Below, piece after piece: positions 1 through 8,707 of a stretch of 64,000 nucleotides of DNA (positions are counted from its first letter, which is position 1; the number at the start of each line of letters is the position of its first letter). The translations under genes were made by a program, and so were the position numbers. The notes below the pieces were generated by a model, which was not told where the DNA came from, ran no database searches, and was given only the letters and a program-made list of their open reading frames with translations. The DNA is from DATJGR01 sp963812255 (GTDB lineage: Bacteria > Pseudomonadota > Gammaproteobacteria > Pseudomonadales > Azotimanducaceae). Location: positions 1,178,001 to 1,242,000 of the forward strand of contig CAWEUM010000005.1 of NCBI GenBank assembly GCA_963812255.1, in the 5' to 3' direction.

Positions 1-210
1 GAGATCTTGTAGATCTGCGCCTGCTGAAAAGTAATCCTTGCTGCCGGTGAGAACCACTGCCCGGGTTTCCAGATCGTCGTGGAACGAACGCGCCACATCG
101 GTGAGTTCGAGGATCAGCTGACCATCAAACGCATTCAGGTTTTTGTGGCGATCAAACGCAACGAGGGCTATGTGGCCCATCCGCTCTACGGTGACGTAGC
201 TTTGTGACAT
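1..210 (-). CDS. enoyl-CoA hydratase/isomerase family protein, N-terminal part
   Basis: Only the first 70 residues lie in the window; the frame runs off the left edge. The ATG is at 210. The segment has the crotonase N-terminal pattern: an AxxAFDRHKNLNAF-like stretch near residue 18-28, then VLTGSKDYFSAGADL at 53-67, which is the family's CoA-binding and first oxyanion-hole region. It presumably acts on a CoA thioester in fatty-acid or side-chain beta-oxidation. Substrate cannot be told from this fragment. It reads in the same direction as the SDR further right, with a decayed gene between them. Confidence 0.8.
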   Translation of the reverse strand, partial: MSQSYVTVERMGHIALVAFDRHKNLNAFDGQLILELTDVARSFHDDLETRAVVLTGSKDYFSAGADLQDL

Positions 211-471
211 CTGCGTTTCCTGTTCAGAACTCATCAGAACTTATGGACGCCCTTGAACCAGACGATGTCGACTTTGACGCGTTTCTGGCGGCATCAGCGC
301 CGAGCGTCGACAACCTTCCGATCGGCGGGCGCGCCTGCCGCCCAACGGAGCCGTTGTAGTCGATGACGTTGAGGCGCATCAGAAGCGTTTCGTCAGTTGG
401 GACGCGGTCGATTAACGACGACATCGATCCCGGCAGATAGTGACCGGAACCGCCTTCTTCCGCAACGGACG

Positions 472-800
472 GCGAACTGATCGAGAGCATTTCCACGCCA
501 ACGTTGAGCATCAACAACGCGACTGGAATCGCCTTTTGTGGCAAGCCGACTTCCACCGGCGCGCCCGCAAAATCCGAAGCCGTGCAGTAGTCCGAAACTG
601 AATGCCGCCGCCCATGGAGCCCGCTCGGTCAATCCGTGCCGCCCGTGCAGACCCTGCACTACCTCTGAAGCCCCGAACACGATACTGAGCGCAATCATCG
701 CCTCGACCGGCGGCCCCGGCACATGCACCCAACCCATCGTGGCCGACACCAAGGTGATCCTGTGTGCGAGCGTAAACGCCGTGATCGATGCGAAGATTCG
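472..800 (-). pseudogene. decayed HupE/UreJ-like membrane protein relic
   Basis: Minus-strand translation from 800 gives IFASITAFTLAHRITL, then GWVHVPGPPVEAMIALS and FSFGLLHGFGF, which are signature stretches of the HupE/UreJ-type membrane protein family. After HGFGF the reading continues in a different frame as EVGLPQKAIPVALL and NVGVE, so there is a frameshift near 556-570. A TAG stop sits at 801-803 just upstream and the C-terminal part is not recognisable. I see no functional start. The remaining bases 211-471 and 801-866 hold nothing I can support. Known of the family: it includes accessory or permease-like membrane proteins of hydrogenase and urease operons. The decay is inferred from the frame change. 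Confidence 0.65.
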
Positions 801-866
801 CTAATCTCCCGAGGAAAGGGCGAGATCCTGGTCGATGTGGCAAGCGTGCAAAACGCTCGAAATGAG

Positions 867-1685
867 TCAGTTTCGATGCCCCAACGCCTGCTCACCGAAG
901 AACTGGTGCGAAAACACTTCGACATCCGGACCCCGTCGCAGATGGTGCCCACCATCGACCGACAGATTCACACCGGTGATCCAACTCGCCTCCGGCCCGC
1001 ATAAAAACCGGACTGCCGCGGCGATGTCTTCGACCGTTCCGGTGCGGCTGATCGGCATACATGCAAGATAGTCGGCGTGCACGGTGTCGGTCGCAAACAG
1101 CCCGGCGGCGATCTCGGTATCGACCAGTCCCGGCAACACACTGTTGACGCGGATATTCGCGATGCCGAGTTCGTCGGCCGTGTTGCGCACCAGCATATCG
1201 ATGCCGGCCTTGCTGACACAGTACGGACCCATGAACCGATGCGTGCGCGCTCCGGCGATCGACGAGATTGCGCACATCGCGCCACCGCCCGCGCGCCCGA
1301 TCGCGGCGCTGGCGTGTTTGAACGTATGGAAGGTGCCGGTCAGATTGGTCTTGATGATCGCTTCCCACTGCTCGGCGTCGGTCGCAACGATCGGGCCGAG
1401 GCCACCGATGCCGGCGTTTGCGACCGCAATCGTCAGCGGGCCGGCACGCTCGGCCATTTCGACCGCACGGATGACGTCGCCTTCGATGCCGACATCGCCA
1501 TCGACGAAGGCGACCGTCGCACCGAGCGCTCCGATTTCAGCAGCCGCTGCTTCGAGTTTCTCCCGCTTACGTCCCATCAAGGTCACAGCAGCGCCATCGC
1601 GCGCGAATGCCTTCGCGCAGGCCAGACCTATTCCGCTGCCGCCACCGGTCACCAGCGCGTTGTGTTTCGCAAGGGATGTGTTCAC
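867..1685 (-). CDS. SDR family NAD(P)-dependent oxidoreductase
   Basis: This classical short-chain dehydrogenase has 272 residues. The cofactor motif TGGGSGIG is at residues 13-20, the NAG motif at 90-92, serines at 141-142 and the catalytic YCVSK at 155-159. The C-terminal GxxLSVDGGHHLR stretch is typical of the family. The longer open frame to 1967 has no SDR homology before VNTSLAKHNAL, so I place the start at the GTG at 1685, preceded by a GAAGAGA stretch. It is divergent from the P450 gene at 1803, with about 117 bases between them that must hold both promoters. Likely substrate is a hydroxy or keto acyl compound; the exact one is unknown. Confidence 0.85.
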   Translation of the reverse strand: MNTSLAKHNALVTGGGSGIGLACAKAFARDGAAVTLMGRKREKLEAAAAEIGALGATVAFVDGDVGIEGDVIRAVEMAERAGPLTIAVANAGIGGLGPIVATDAEQWEAIIKTNLTGTFHTFKHASAAIGRAGGGAMCAISSIAGARTHRFMGPYCVSKAGIDMLVRNTADELGIANIRVNSVLPGLVDTEIAAGLFATDTVHADYLACMPISRTGTVEDIAAAVRFLCGPEASWITGVNLSVDGGHHLRRGPDVEVFSHQFFGEQALGHRN

Positions 1686-1802
1686 GCGGAGATTCTCTTC
1701 AGCGGGTGATCGAAGAACCACTCTAGTGTTGCACCTCTCGACATTGCAATGGCGCCGCAAAACTCGATACCGTACCCGACCGACAGTGCTTCCAGGATTT
1801 GA

Positions 1803-3137
1803 ATGGTGGTGGCCGATTACCAGTTTCGCGACGCCGACGTGATCTCGCCGGAAGTGTACGGGCGCATCAGCCATCCGCACGAAGCGTTCGCCTGGTTGCG
1901 CGCAAACGATCCGCTGCGCTATGTGAAGCCCGAAGGATACCGACCATTCTGGGCCGTCACCAAACACGCGGACATCGTCGAGATCGAGCGCCAGCCGGAG
2001 TTGTTCGCAAGCGAGCCGCGACCGATCGTAGGACCCGAGATCACCAACCCCGAGGTCCGCGCGGACGTGATCGCGCAGATCTTCGAGCGCTTGAAGGATT
2101 CACCGAAACTGCTGCAGGTGCTCTCGACGTCCGGACAGAACGGTCTAATTCGTTCGCTGGTGCAGATGGACGCGCCGGATCACCCGAAGTACCGCGAACT
2201 GGTGCAGCCGTGGTTCAAACCCGCCAACCTGAAACGGCTCGAAGATCGTCTCGAAGTGATCACCCGCGACATTCTCGACGACATGATGGGCGACGGCGGC
2301 GAGCGGACACTCGATTTCGTTCAGGACGTCGCCGTGTTCCATCCGCTGAAGATGATCGTCGAACTGCTTGGCGTGCCCGAACAGGACGAATGGCGGATTC
2401 TGAAACTGACGAACGAACTGTTCGCCGGCGACGACCCGGAGATGCGTAGAACGGGGTCCGACCCACTTTCGCTGTTCGAAACGATCAAGGACTTGTACGA
2501 ATACTTCGACCGGATGACCGAAGAGCGGCGCGAACGGCCAACCGAGGATCTCGCGTCGTACATCGCCAACGGCAGGATCGATGGCGAGTATCTGCCGTTC
2601 AAAGAGTTGATCTCGTATTACATCATCGTCGCTACGGCCGGCCACGAGACTACGCGCACAGCGATGTCCGGCGGGTTGCTCGCGCTGATGCAGAATCGCG
2701 ATCAGTTCGACCTGCTGCGAAACAATCGCGGTTCACTGATGAAACTCGCGGTCGAGGAAATGATCCGCTGGTCGACACCGGTGACGCAGTTCTGCCGAAC
2801 GGCGACCCGCGATACGCAACTGCGTGGCAAGACCATTCGCGCGGGCGACAATCTGAGTCTGTTCTATGCGTCTGCGAACCGGGACGAAGAGGTGTTCGAC
2901 CAACCGACGCGCTTCAAGGTCGATCGACAGCCGAACCGGCACATCGCATTCGGTTTGGGACCGCATATGTGCCTCGGCAACATCCTTGCCCGTATGGAAT
3001 TGCGGATCTTCTACGCTCAATTTCTGCCGCGCATCGAATCGATCGACCTCGCCGGGGAACCCGACTTTCTGCGTGCCAGTTTCGTGCACGGTGTGAAGCA
3101 CCTGCCGATCCGCTTCAAATTGAAGCCGGCCGCGTGA
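1803..3137 (+). CDS. cytochrome P450
   Basis: This soluble bacterial P450 has 444 residues. The I-helix oxygen-activation motif AGHETT is at residues 279-284, the ExxR pair at E319/R322, and the haem-binding loop FGLGPHMCLG at 383-392 with Cys390 as thiolate ligand. It needs a ferredoxin or flavin reductase partner, none of which is in this window. An AGGA lies about six bases before the ATG. One base after its stop begins the kinase-like gene, then a third small gene overlapping by four bases, so the three form one operon. Fold and length fit CYP families acting on terpenoids, fatty acids or sterol side chains; I cannot assign a CYP number. Confidence 0.93.
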   Translation: MVVADYQFRDADVISPEVYGRISHPHEAFAWLRANDPLRYVKPEGYRPFWAVTKHADIVEIERQPELFASEPRPIVGPEITNPEVRADVIAQIFERLKDSPKLLQVLSTSGQNGLIRSLVQMDAPDHPKYRELVQPWFKPANLKRLEDRLEVITRDILDDMMGDGGERTLDFVQDVAVFHPLKMIVELLGVPEQDEWRILKLTNELFAGDDPEMRRTGSDPLSLFETIKDLYEYFDRMTEERRERPTEDLASYIANGRIDGEYLPFKELISYYIIVATAGHETTRTAMSGGLLALMQNRDQFDLLRNNRGSLMKLAVEEMIRWSTPVTQFCRTATRDTQLRGKTIRAGDNLSLFYASANRDEEVFDQPTRFKVDRQPNRHIAFGLGPHMCLGNILARMELRIFYAQFLPRIESIDLAGEPDFLRASFVHGVKHLPIRFKLKPAA

Positions 3138-3138
3138 C

Positions 3139-4206
3139 ATGAACGCCGCACTGTCGTCGCTGGGCGAAGCCATCGAGCGGTACCTGACAGCGAAATGGCC
3201 GCATCTGGACAATCTCAGAATTACCGACGTACAACAAATTCCCGGAGGGGCGTCGCGCGAGACGTATCGGATCGCAACAACGTTCCGTGAACGCGGTGTC
3301 GATACGCAGAGTGGATTCATTTTTCGTCGCGATCCGCCGTCGAGCCTGATCGACACCAATCGGGCGCTCGAATACCGCACATACGAAGCGGTCCATCCCA
3401 CGGCAGTGCCGGTGCCGGAGCCGTTGATTCTGGAAGAAGACCCAGGTGAACTCGAACGGCCGTTCTCGATCATGGCGGAGATCGCCGGTTGCGAGACGGC
3501 AATCACCCACTTCGCCATGCCGCCATATGCCGAACTGAGGGAACACATCGGCACGCAGAAGTGGCGCATCCTGGGCACGCTCGCGAAGATGGATCCGGAT
3601 GCACTGGGTGTCACGCAGTTCATGGAGGCGCCATCGCGCGCCGACTGCGCCCGGCGCGAACTCGACTACTGGGCCGGAGTCATTGCGGCCGATGCGTTGC
3701 ATCCGCAGCCGATCGCAGCCGCGGCGATCCGTTGGTTGAAGCGTGAACTGCCACCCGCGCCGAAGAAGCTGTGCCTGGTCCATGGCGACTATCGTTCCGG
3801 CAACTTTCTGTACGACGACACCGGTACGATTCGTGGTGTGCTGGATTGGGAAATGGCACACATCGGCGATCCGCTCGAAGACCTCGCATGGTCGCTCGAT
3901 CCGTTGTGGGGTTGGCCGGAAAAGCATCTCGCCGGCGGCTTGCTGCCGCGTCGGCGTGCAATCGAGATCTGGCGCAACGCGAGCGGTCTCGAGGTGCATG
4001 CCGAGGCGTTTCGCTGGTGGCAGGTATTCGCCTCGGTCAAAGGCCTGGCGATCTGGATCTCCTCGACGGAGGATTTTGCCAACGGTTCGACAAAGGAGCC
4101 GATTCTGGCGATGGCGGGTTGGGTGATGACCGACCGGCAGAATCGCATCCTTGCGGATCGGCTGGCGCCGGATTCCGAACATCGCTACGCGGAGCCGCTG
4201 GCATGA
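3139..4206 (+). CDS. aminoglycoside phosphotransferase-fold kinase family protein
   Basis: The protein has 355 residues. The APH-fold catalytic loop LVHGDYRSGNF lies at 213-223 (Asp217, Asn222) and the metal-binding DWEM at Asp236 onward, followed by HIGDPLEDLAW. This subfamily resembles the N-terminal kinase domain of the ACAD10/ACAD11 acyl-CoA dehydrogenases rather than antibiotic-resistance enzymes. Those kinases phosphorylate hydroxyl groups on hydroxyacyl substrates. Its position directly behind a P450 suggests, as inference, that it phosphorylates a hydroxyl introduced by that enzyme. Start is the ATG one base after the P450 stop. Confidence 0.85.
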   Translation: MNAALSSLGEAIERYLTAKWPHLDNLRITDVQQIPGGASRETYRIATTFRERGVDTQSGFIFRRDPPSSLIDTNRALEYRTYEAVHPTAVPVPEPLILEEDPGELERPFSIMAEIAGCETAITHFAMPPYAELREHIGTQKWRILGTLAKMDPDALGVTQFMEAPSRADCARRELDYWAGVIAADALHPQPIAAAAIRWLKRELPPAPKKLCLVHGDYRSGNFLYDDTGTIRGVLDWEMAHIGDPLEDLAWSLDPLWGWPEKHLAGGLLPRRRAIEIWRNASGLEVHAEAFRWWQVFASVKGLAIWISSTEDFANGSTKEPILAMAGWVMTDRQNRILADRLAPDSEHRYAEPLA

Positions 4207-4634
4207 TTCCTCGCCCGCAACAGGCGCTCACAGATCTCGCGATGAAACTCGCGCTGAGCATCGCACCCGACACCCAATCCGCATACGCCGCATCGAACGC
4301 GGGGCTGATCGCGATGTTGATGCAGTGTCTCGCGCAGGATTTCGATCGTGCCGCATATGTGCGCACTCAGGACATCGATGAACTGATCGCGCTGTTCGAA
4401 AGCCTGCGCGACGTGCCGCCGGAGCAACTCGGCCGGCGAATCGCCGACTTTCTGAATGGCTCCCCGCAAAGCCTGCGCATCGAACATCTGAATGCGCGGC
4501 ACGCACAGGGCATGGAACTGCTGATCGACCTGCATACATGGGCAGAGACACACCGCGCTGAAGAACTCGATCGCGAGATCTGGCGTTTCCTGACGCGCCA
4601 TGCGGACCGGCATGCGTATCAATTGCCGGTGTAG
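4203..4634 (+). CDS. conserved hypothetical protein of the P450-kinase operon
   Basis: This 143-residue protein is mostly predicted helix with no signal peptide or membrane segment. Its ATG overlaps the stop of the kinase gene (ATGA), so translation is probably coupled and its role tied to the kinase. I do not recognise a named domain. Small proteins of this size are often found next to APH-fold kinases in acyl-CoA catabolic operons, so an accessory or subunit role is a reasonable guess. The open frame extends upstream to 3771, but that part overlaps the kinase gene and is a shadow. Confidence 0.7.
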   Translation: MIPRPQQALTDLAMKLALSIAPDTQSAYAASNAGLIAMLMQCLAQDFDRAAYVRTQDIDELIALFESLRDVPPEQLGRRIADFLNGSPQSLRIEHLNARHAQGMELLIDLHTWAETHRAEELDREIWRFLTRHADRHAYQLPV

Positions 4635-4669
4635 CAGCCGTGCCGCCTCGTTCAATCGAGGTGCTCAAC

Positions 4670-4697
4670 TTGTGTTTTGAAGACCTGCGGCTACACT
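4670..4697 (+). promoter_or_regulatory. candidate sigma-70 promoter of tRNA-Lys
   Basis: TTGTGT at 4670-4675 and TACACT at 4692-4697 are separated by 16 bases, ending 18 bases before the mature tRNA 5' end. This is a fair match to the sigma-70 consensus and is well placed for a stable-RNA gene. Confidence 0.45.
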
Positions 4698-4715
4698 ATG
4701 CCGCTCTTTTTCCCC

Positions 4716-4791
4716 GGGTCGTTAGCTCAGTTGGTAGAGCAGCGGGCTTTTAACCCGTTTGTCGTGGGTTCGACCCCCACACGGCCCACCA
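4716..4791 (+). tRNA. tRNA-Lys (anticodon UUU)
   Basis: A complete cloverleaf can be drawn. The acceptor stem GGGTCGT pairs with ACGGCCC with one G-U pair. The D arm is GCTC AGTTGGTA GAGC. The anticodon arm GCGGG CTTTTAA CCCGT has TTT at 4749-4751. The T arm is GTGGG TTCGACC CCCAC. Discriminator A is at 4788 and CCA is encoded at 4789-4791. A tRNA-Lys near queC is, from memory, the arrangement in Pseudomonas and relatives. Confidence 0.97.
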
Positions 4792-4864
4792 TATTCCTCT
4801 TCTCGCCTAGCCGGGTGCGACGTGATCCAACCGGGTCTCGATTCATGACGCGGATGTGGTTTCG

Positions 4865-5746
4865 ATGAACCAGACACACCATCCGCACGTCGTAGAAGTG
4901 CGCAACCACAACGACGTCATGCAGACGCTGGTTTCGCTGCGAAGCAATCGACGCCAGCGAACCGCACGCCGAGAATTTGTCGTCGAAGGTGTCCGTTCGA
5001 TCAACACGGCGGTGCGGTGCGGCTGGCAGATCAACGCCTTCGTCTATGGTGCCGACCGTCAGTTTTCCGGGTGGGCGAAGGAGCTACTGGCAAACGAACG
5101 CGTGCGCGATCACGTCGTTTTGAGTGACGCGCTGATGCGCCAGTTCTCCGAGCGCAGCGAAACCTCGGAACTCATCGCGATTGTCGCGATACCCGCCGAT
5201 GATCCCGCGCGGATCAGCGCAAGGGTCGACGGGTCGCGCGGCGAAGGGTCGGCGCCACTCGTCGTGTTGCTGGATCGGCCCGCGAGCCCGGGAAATCTCG
5301 GTAGCGTCATCAGATCCTGCGATGCTTTCGGAGCGCACGGCGTGCTGGTAACCGGTCACGCCACGGATATCTATGATCCAGAATGCGTTCGTGCGTCCAC
5401 TGGCTCCCTGTTTTCGGTTCCGGTCATTCGTATTCACCAGCGGCGGCTGCTCGATGAGTGGCTCACTACGTTCAGAAGCCAGTGGCCATCCCTGCAATGT
5501 GTAGGGACCGATGAAAACGGCTCGCTGCGCCTCGACGCGCGGGATTTTGAACAGCCCACATTGGTGCTTCTGGGGAACGAAACCCGCGGACTATCTGCCG
5601 CGTACCGCGCCACATGCGATGCTTTGGTCCGTATCCCAATGCAGGGTGCCGCATCGTCATTGAACGTTGCATGCGCGGCATCGATTGTGCTGTACGAAAT
5701 CGATCGTCAACGGGCACACAATTCAGCACGTCCATACAGGACGTGA
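4865..5746 (+). CDS. TrmH/SpoU family RNA 2'-O-methyltransferase
   Basis: The protein has 293 residues. It begins with a substrate-binding region that contains RREFVVEGV, typical of the SpoU substrate-binding domain. A SPOUT catalytic domain follows: motif 1 SPGNLGSVIRSCDAFG near 141-156, motif 2 LLGNETRGLS near 234-243, and motif 3 IPMQGAASSLNVACA near 256-270. It should transfer a methyl group from S-adenosylmethionine to a ribose 2'-OH of rRNA or tRNA; which RNA cannot be told. I chose the ATG at 4865 over the GTG at 4856. It lies just downstream of tRNA-Lys and converges on queC. Confidence 0.88.
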   Translation: MNQTHHPHVVEVRNHNDVMQTLVSLRSNRRQRTARREFVVEGVRSINTAVRCGWQINAFVYGADRQFSGWAKELLANERVRDHVVLSDALMRQFSERSETSELIAIVAIPADDPARISARVDGSRGEGSAPLVVLLDRPASPGNLGSVIRSCDAFGAHGVLVTGHATDIYDPECVRASTGSLFSVPVIRIHQRRLLDEWLTTFRSQWPSLQCVGTDENGSLRLDARDFEQPTLVLLGNETRGLSAAYRATCDALVRIPMQGAASSLNVACAASIVLYEIDRQRAHNSARPYRT

Positions 5747-5778
5747 TTCATTCGTCGCCTCTGCCGCCACCTTTTGTC

Positions 5779-6477
5779 TCATTGATACCGCGTCGGATCG
5801 GCGACCCCAGCGCCTTCGAACCCGGCGCGCCGCAACCGACAGGAATCACATCTGCCGCATGCGCGCCCGCTGTCGTCGGGCTGATAGCACGACAGCGTCA
5901 TCGAGTAGTCGAGTCCGGCCGCCACACCTCTGATGATGATGTCGGCTTTCGACATATCGACCAACGGCGCGCGAATGCGAAACCCATCGCCTTCGACCCC
6001 GGCTTTCGTCGCGAGATTCGCCATCTGCTCGAACGCCGCGACGAACTCCGGACGACAGTCGGGATAGCCCGAATAATCCACCGCGTTGACGCCGACGAAG
6101 ATGTCGCGCGCGCCGAGCACCTCGGCCCAACCGAGCGCGTAGGCGAGAAAGATCGTGTTACGCGCCGGAACGTAGGTGATCGGAATGCCGGCCGACGGTG
6201 ATTCCGGTACCGCGAGCGCGGGATCGGTCAACGCCGAGCCGCCGAATGCTGCGAGATCGATGGTGATGGTGCGATGCTCGGCGGCGCGCAGCGCAACAGC
6301 CACGCGCGCGGCCGCCTCGAGTTCGACGGCGTGGCGCTGACCGTATCGAAACGACAGCGCGTGGCACGTGAAGCCCTCGGCAGTGGCGATCGCGAGGGTC
6401 GTCGCCGAATCGAGCCCGCCGGACAGCAGCACGATCGCACGCGGCTGCTCCTGTGTCGCGACGCGTGATCGGCTCAT
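5779..6477 (-). CDS. queC: 7-cyano-7-deazaguanine synthase
   Basis: QueC makes preQ0 from 7-carboxy-7-deazaguanine, ammonia and ATP in queuosine biosynthesis. The 232-residue protein has the PP-loop ATP-binding motif SGGLDS at 19-24 and the zinc site Cys197, Cys207, Cys210, Cys213 in SCYQ...CGRCDSC. The ATG at 6477 overlaps the queE stop by the sequence ATGA, so I rejected the longer frame that starts inside queE. Length is normal. It is the last gene of the tol-pal-cpoB-queE-queC run. Confidence 0.95.
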   Translation of the reverse strand: MSRSRVATQEQPRAIVLLSGGLDSATTLAIATAEGFTCHALSFRYGQRHAVELEAAARVAVALRAAEHRTITIDLAAFGGSALTDPALAVPESPSAGIPITYVPARNTIFLAYALGWAEVLGARDIFVGVNAVDYSGYPDCRPEFVAAFEQMANLATKAGVEGDGFRIRAPLVDMSKADIIIRGVAAGLDYSMTLSCYQPDDSGRACGRCDSCRLRRAGFEGAGVADPTRYQ

Positions 6478-7166
6478 CGGCCCGGCTCGTCGCCCCACAA
6501 CACTTTGTGCAACTGAATCTGCAAACGAACCGGCAGCCGATCGCGCAGGATCCACTCGGCGAGCTGCGCCGCGGGCAATTGCGTGAAGCTCGGCGAAAAC
6601 AATACCTCACCGACGCGGTTCGACAGATCGTGCTGCCGGATCACCTCGCGCGCCCATGCGTAGTCGTCGGCGCCGCAGATCACGAATTTCACCTGATCGC
6701 AGCGCGTCAGCAGCTCGACGTTCTGCCAACGATTTCGTCCGGCCTCACCCGAGCCCGGCGTCTTCAGATCCACCACACGCACCACGCGCGAGTCGACGGC
6801 GCCGATGTCCAGCGCGCCAGACGTTTCCAATGACGTCGCATAGCCCGCGTCGCACAGCGACTTCAGCAGATCCAGGCACGCGGGTTGCGCGAGCGGCTCG
6901 CCGCCAGTCACAGTCACGTAGCGCGCGTCGTAAGACGCCACCCGCGCGAGTACGTCGGTCAACGCGGTCATCTCACCGCCGTTGAACGCATAGGCCGTGT
7001 CGCAGTATTGACAGCGCAACGGGCAGCCGGTGAGCCTCACGAAAACCGTTGGCAGGCCGACCGTGCTCGTTTCACCTTGCAGCGAATGAAAGATCTCGGT
7101 GATGCGCAGTTGAATCGGTGATTCGCTCGGCTTCGACGACGCGGTCACCATCGGTGACCTCGTCAT
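6474..7166 (-). CDS. queE: 7-carboxy-7-deazaguanine synthase
   Basis: QueE is a radical-SAM enzyme that turns 6-carboxytetrahydropterin into 7-carboxy-7-deazaguanine. The 230-residue protein carries the cluster-binding motif CPLRCQYC (Cys48, Cys52, Cys55), the CxxxCxxC spacing of the family, and VTGGEPLAQ for SAM binding. HSLQGE near residue 27-32 is a QueE hallmark. The start codon shares one base with the cpoB stop (TGATG). A second in-frame ATG at residue 6 is an alternative start. Confidence 0.94.
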   Translation of the reverse strand: MTRSPMVTASSKPSESPIQLRITEIFHSLQGETSTVGLPTVFVRLTGCPLRCQYCDTAYAFNGGEMTALTDVLARVASYDARYVTVTGGEPLAQPACLDLLKSLCDAGYATSLETSGALDIGAVDSRVVRVVDLKTPGSGEAGRNRWQNVELLTRCDQVKFVICGADDYAWAREVIRQHDLSNRVGEVLFSPSFTQLPAAQLAEWILRDRLPVRLQIQLHKVLWGDEPGR

Positions 7167-8089
7167 CAGCGCAGCTCGGCGGCGTATGACTGGGCCAGTC
7201 TCGCTGCCGATGTGCCGGGAAACTGCGCTTGAACGCGGTTCAGATACTCCAGCGCTGTGGTGCGATCGCCCATGCGGTGATAGACGACACCCAGTTTGTA
7301 CATCGCGTCGCTGACCTTTTGATTGGTCGGAAATTGATTGACGACCTGGGCAAATGATTGCCGTGACTTATCGAGGTTCGGTTCCGGCAGCGCCAGATAC
7401 AGCTCACCGAGCCAGTAGTAGGCATTGCCGGCGTATTCGCCATGCGGATAGCTGACCAGCAACTGGTTGAACGCGGCGATGGCATCGTCGAAACGTTTGG
7501 CTTTCGTCAGCTCGAACGCGCTGGCATACGCATCGCGTTCCGATGGACCGTTGACCTGCGATGGCACCGGCGCACCGCCGAACGAATTCGTTGGGCCATC
7601 CGGCGAGCCGTCGTACGAAACACCGCCCGTCGCAACACCTCCGCGCGATGGCGCGCCCGCGCCCGGCGATCCACTCAGCGCGGCCACACGGCGGTCAAGG
7701 TCGAGATATTGTTCCTTCTGATTGGCCTGCAGTTTCGCAATCAGATGGCCCTGCTCTTCGACGATGCCGCGCAGTTCCGATAGGTCCGCCTGAAGTTGCT
7801 GGAACTGCTGGAACATCGTCACCGCATCGGATCCGCCGCCGCTGGTACTGCCCGCGGATGCAGAGGATGGGTAGGACCTGACGTCGCTCGTCACGGCCTG
7901 ATTCTGTTGCGTGCCGTATGCGCGAACCCCACCGTATTCGGTGTCCGACGGCGGAGCGGGCGGCGCCGTCGGGGCCGGACGTGTGGACGTCATCGGTTGT
8001 GATTCCACGACGGGTGCCGCCGAGACACACGCGTCCTGCGCGACCAATGTCGCGCAGAAAGTAGCGATCAGGAATCCAGAGCGCGCCAT
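7166..8089 (-). CDS. cpoB: cell division coordinator CpoB (YbgF), tol-pal system
   Basis: This periplasmic protein has 307 residues. An N-terminal signal peptide is followed by a Pro/Ser-rich stretch, a coiled-coil trimerisation region (about 70-115, rich in Gln/Leu heptads: FQQFQQLQADLSELRGIVE) and C-terminal TPR repeats from about 185 (FDDAIAAFNQLLVSYPHG, YYWLGELYLALPE, AMYKLGVVYHRMGD). CpoB links Tol-Pal constriction to PBP1B peptidoglycan synthesis. I chose the ATG at 8089 (MARSGFLIATF) because it gives a proper signal peptide. It follows pal by four bases. Confidence 0.93.
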   Translation of the reverse strand: MARSGFLIATFCATLVAQDACVSAAPVVESQPMTSTRPAPTAPPAPPSDTEYGGVRAYGTQQNQAVTSDVRSYPSSASAGSTSGGGSDAVTMFQQFQQLQADLSELRGIVEEQGHLIAKLQANQKEQYLDLDRRVAALSGSPGAGAPSRGGVATGGVSYDGSPDGPTNSFGGAPVPSQVNGPSERDAYASAFELTKAKRFDDAIAAFNQLLVSYPHGEYAGNAYYWLGELYLALPEPNLDKSRQSFAQVVNQFPTNQKVSDAMYKLGVVYHRMGDRTTALEYLNRVQAQFPGTSAARLAQSYAAELR

Positions 8090-8093
8090 CGGC

Positions 8094-8630
8094 TCACTGG
8101 TAAACCAGTTCCGCGCGCCGATTCTTGGCCCACGCGGCTTCACTGTGCCCGGGATCCGCCGGCCGCTCTTCGCCGTAGCTGACGATATCGATCTGCGAAC
8201 GCCTCACCCCCTGCGACGTGAGGAACGTTGCCACGGCGTCTGCACGGCGTTCGCCGAGCGCGAGGTTGTACTCACGCGTGCCGCGCTCGTCCGTGAAACC
8301 ATCGATCGTCACGCGCTTGTCTGGACTGTTGCGTAAGAAAGCCGCATGCAATTCGAGGATCGCAAGCGATTCGGGTTGCAGCGTGGCCTTGTCGTAGTCG
8401 AAATAGAAGACGCGCGTCAATGCGGTACCGGTTTGAGAATTGATCGGATTTCCAGCCGCATCCACTGCACGAGAGATCTCCGAATCGGGTTGCGCGGGCG
8501 CGGTGACCTCGGGCTGTTCGCTGCCGGGCAATGGTTCCGGATGGGCCTTTTTTGCGGCACTCGAACACCCGACCAGAATCAGCCCGATGAAAACGAGACC
8601 CGCCAGGTTACGCAAGCTGTGGTATCGCAT
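8094..8630 (-). CDS. pal: peptidoglycan-associated lipoprotein Pal
   Basis: The 178-residue outer-membrane lipoprotein has a lipobox ending LVGC at Cys22, a flexible Pro-rich linker and an OmpA-like peptidoglycan-binding domain from about 70. That domain contains VFYFDYDKATL and GFTDERGTREYN (111-122), whose Asp/Arg contact meso-diaminopimelate. It binds TolB and peptidoglycan and drives outer-membrane invagination at division. A GGAGAG ribosome-binding site precedes the ATG. The 77-base gap to tolB is the largest inside the tol-pal run. Confidence 0.97.
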   Translation of the reverse strand: MRYHSLRNLAGLVFIGLILVGCSSAAKKAHPEPLPGSEQPEVTAPAQPDSEISRAVDAAGNPINSQTGTALTRVFYFDYDKATLQPESLAILELHAAFLRNSPDKRVTIDGFTDERGTREYNLALGERRADAVATFLTSQGVRRSQIDIVSYGEERPADPGHSEAAWAKNRRAELVYQ

Positions 8631-8707
8631 CTTTCTCTCCTAAACAGGTCGTCCCTAACAAGCCCCCGACGAATGCCAGATGTGCCTGAGCGGCGGACTC
8701 GCGACAG

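Noticed and set aside
3139..4206. Antibiotic-resistance aminoglycoside kinase
   Set aside because: Fold matches, but sequence and operon context point to the ACAD10/11-type acyl-substrate kinases rather than resistance.
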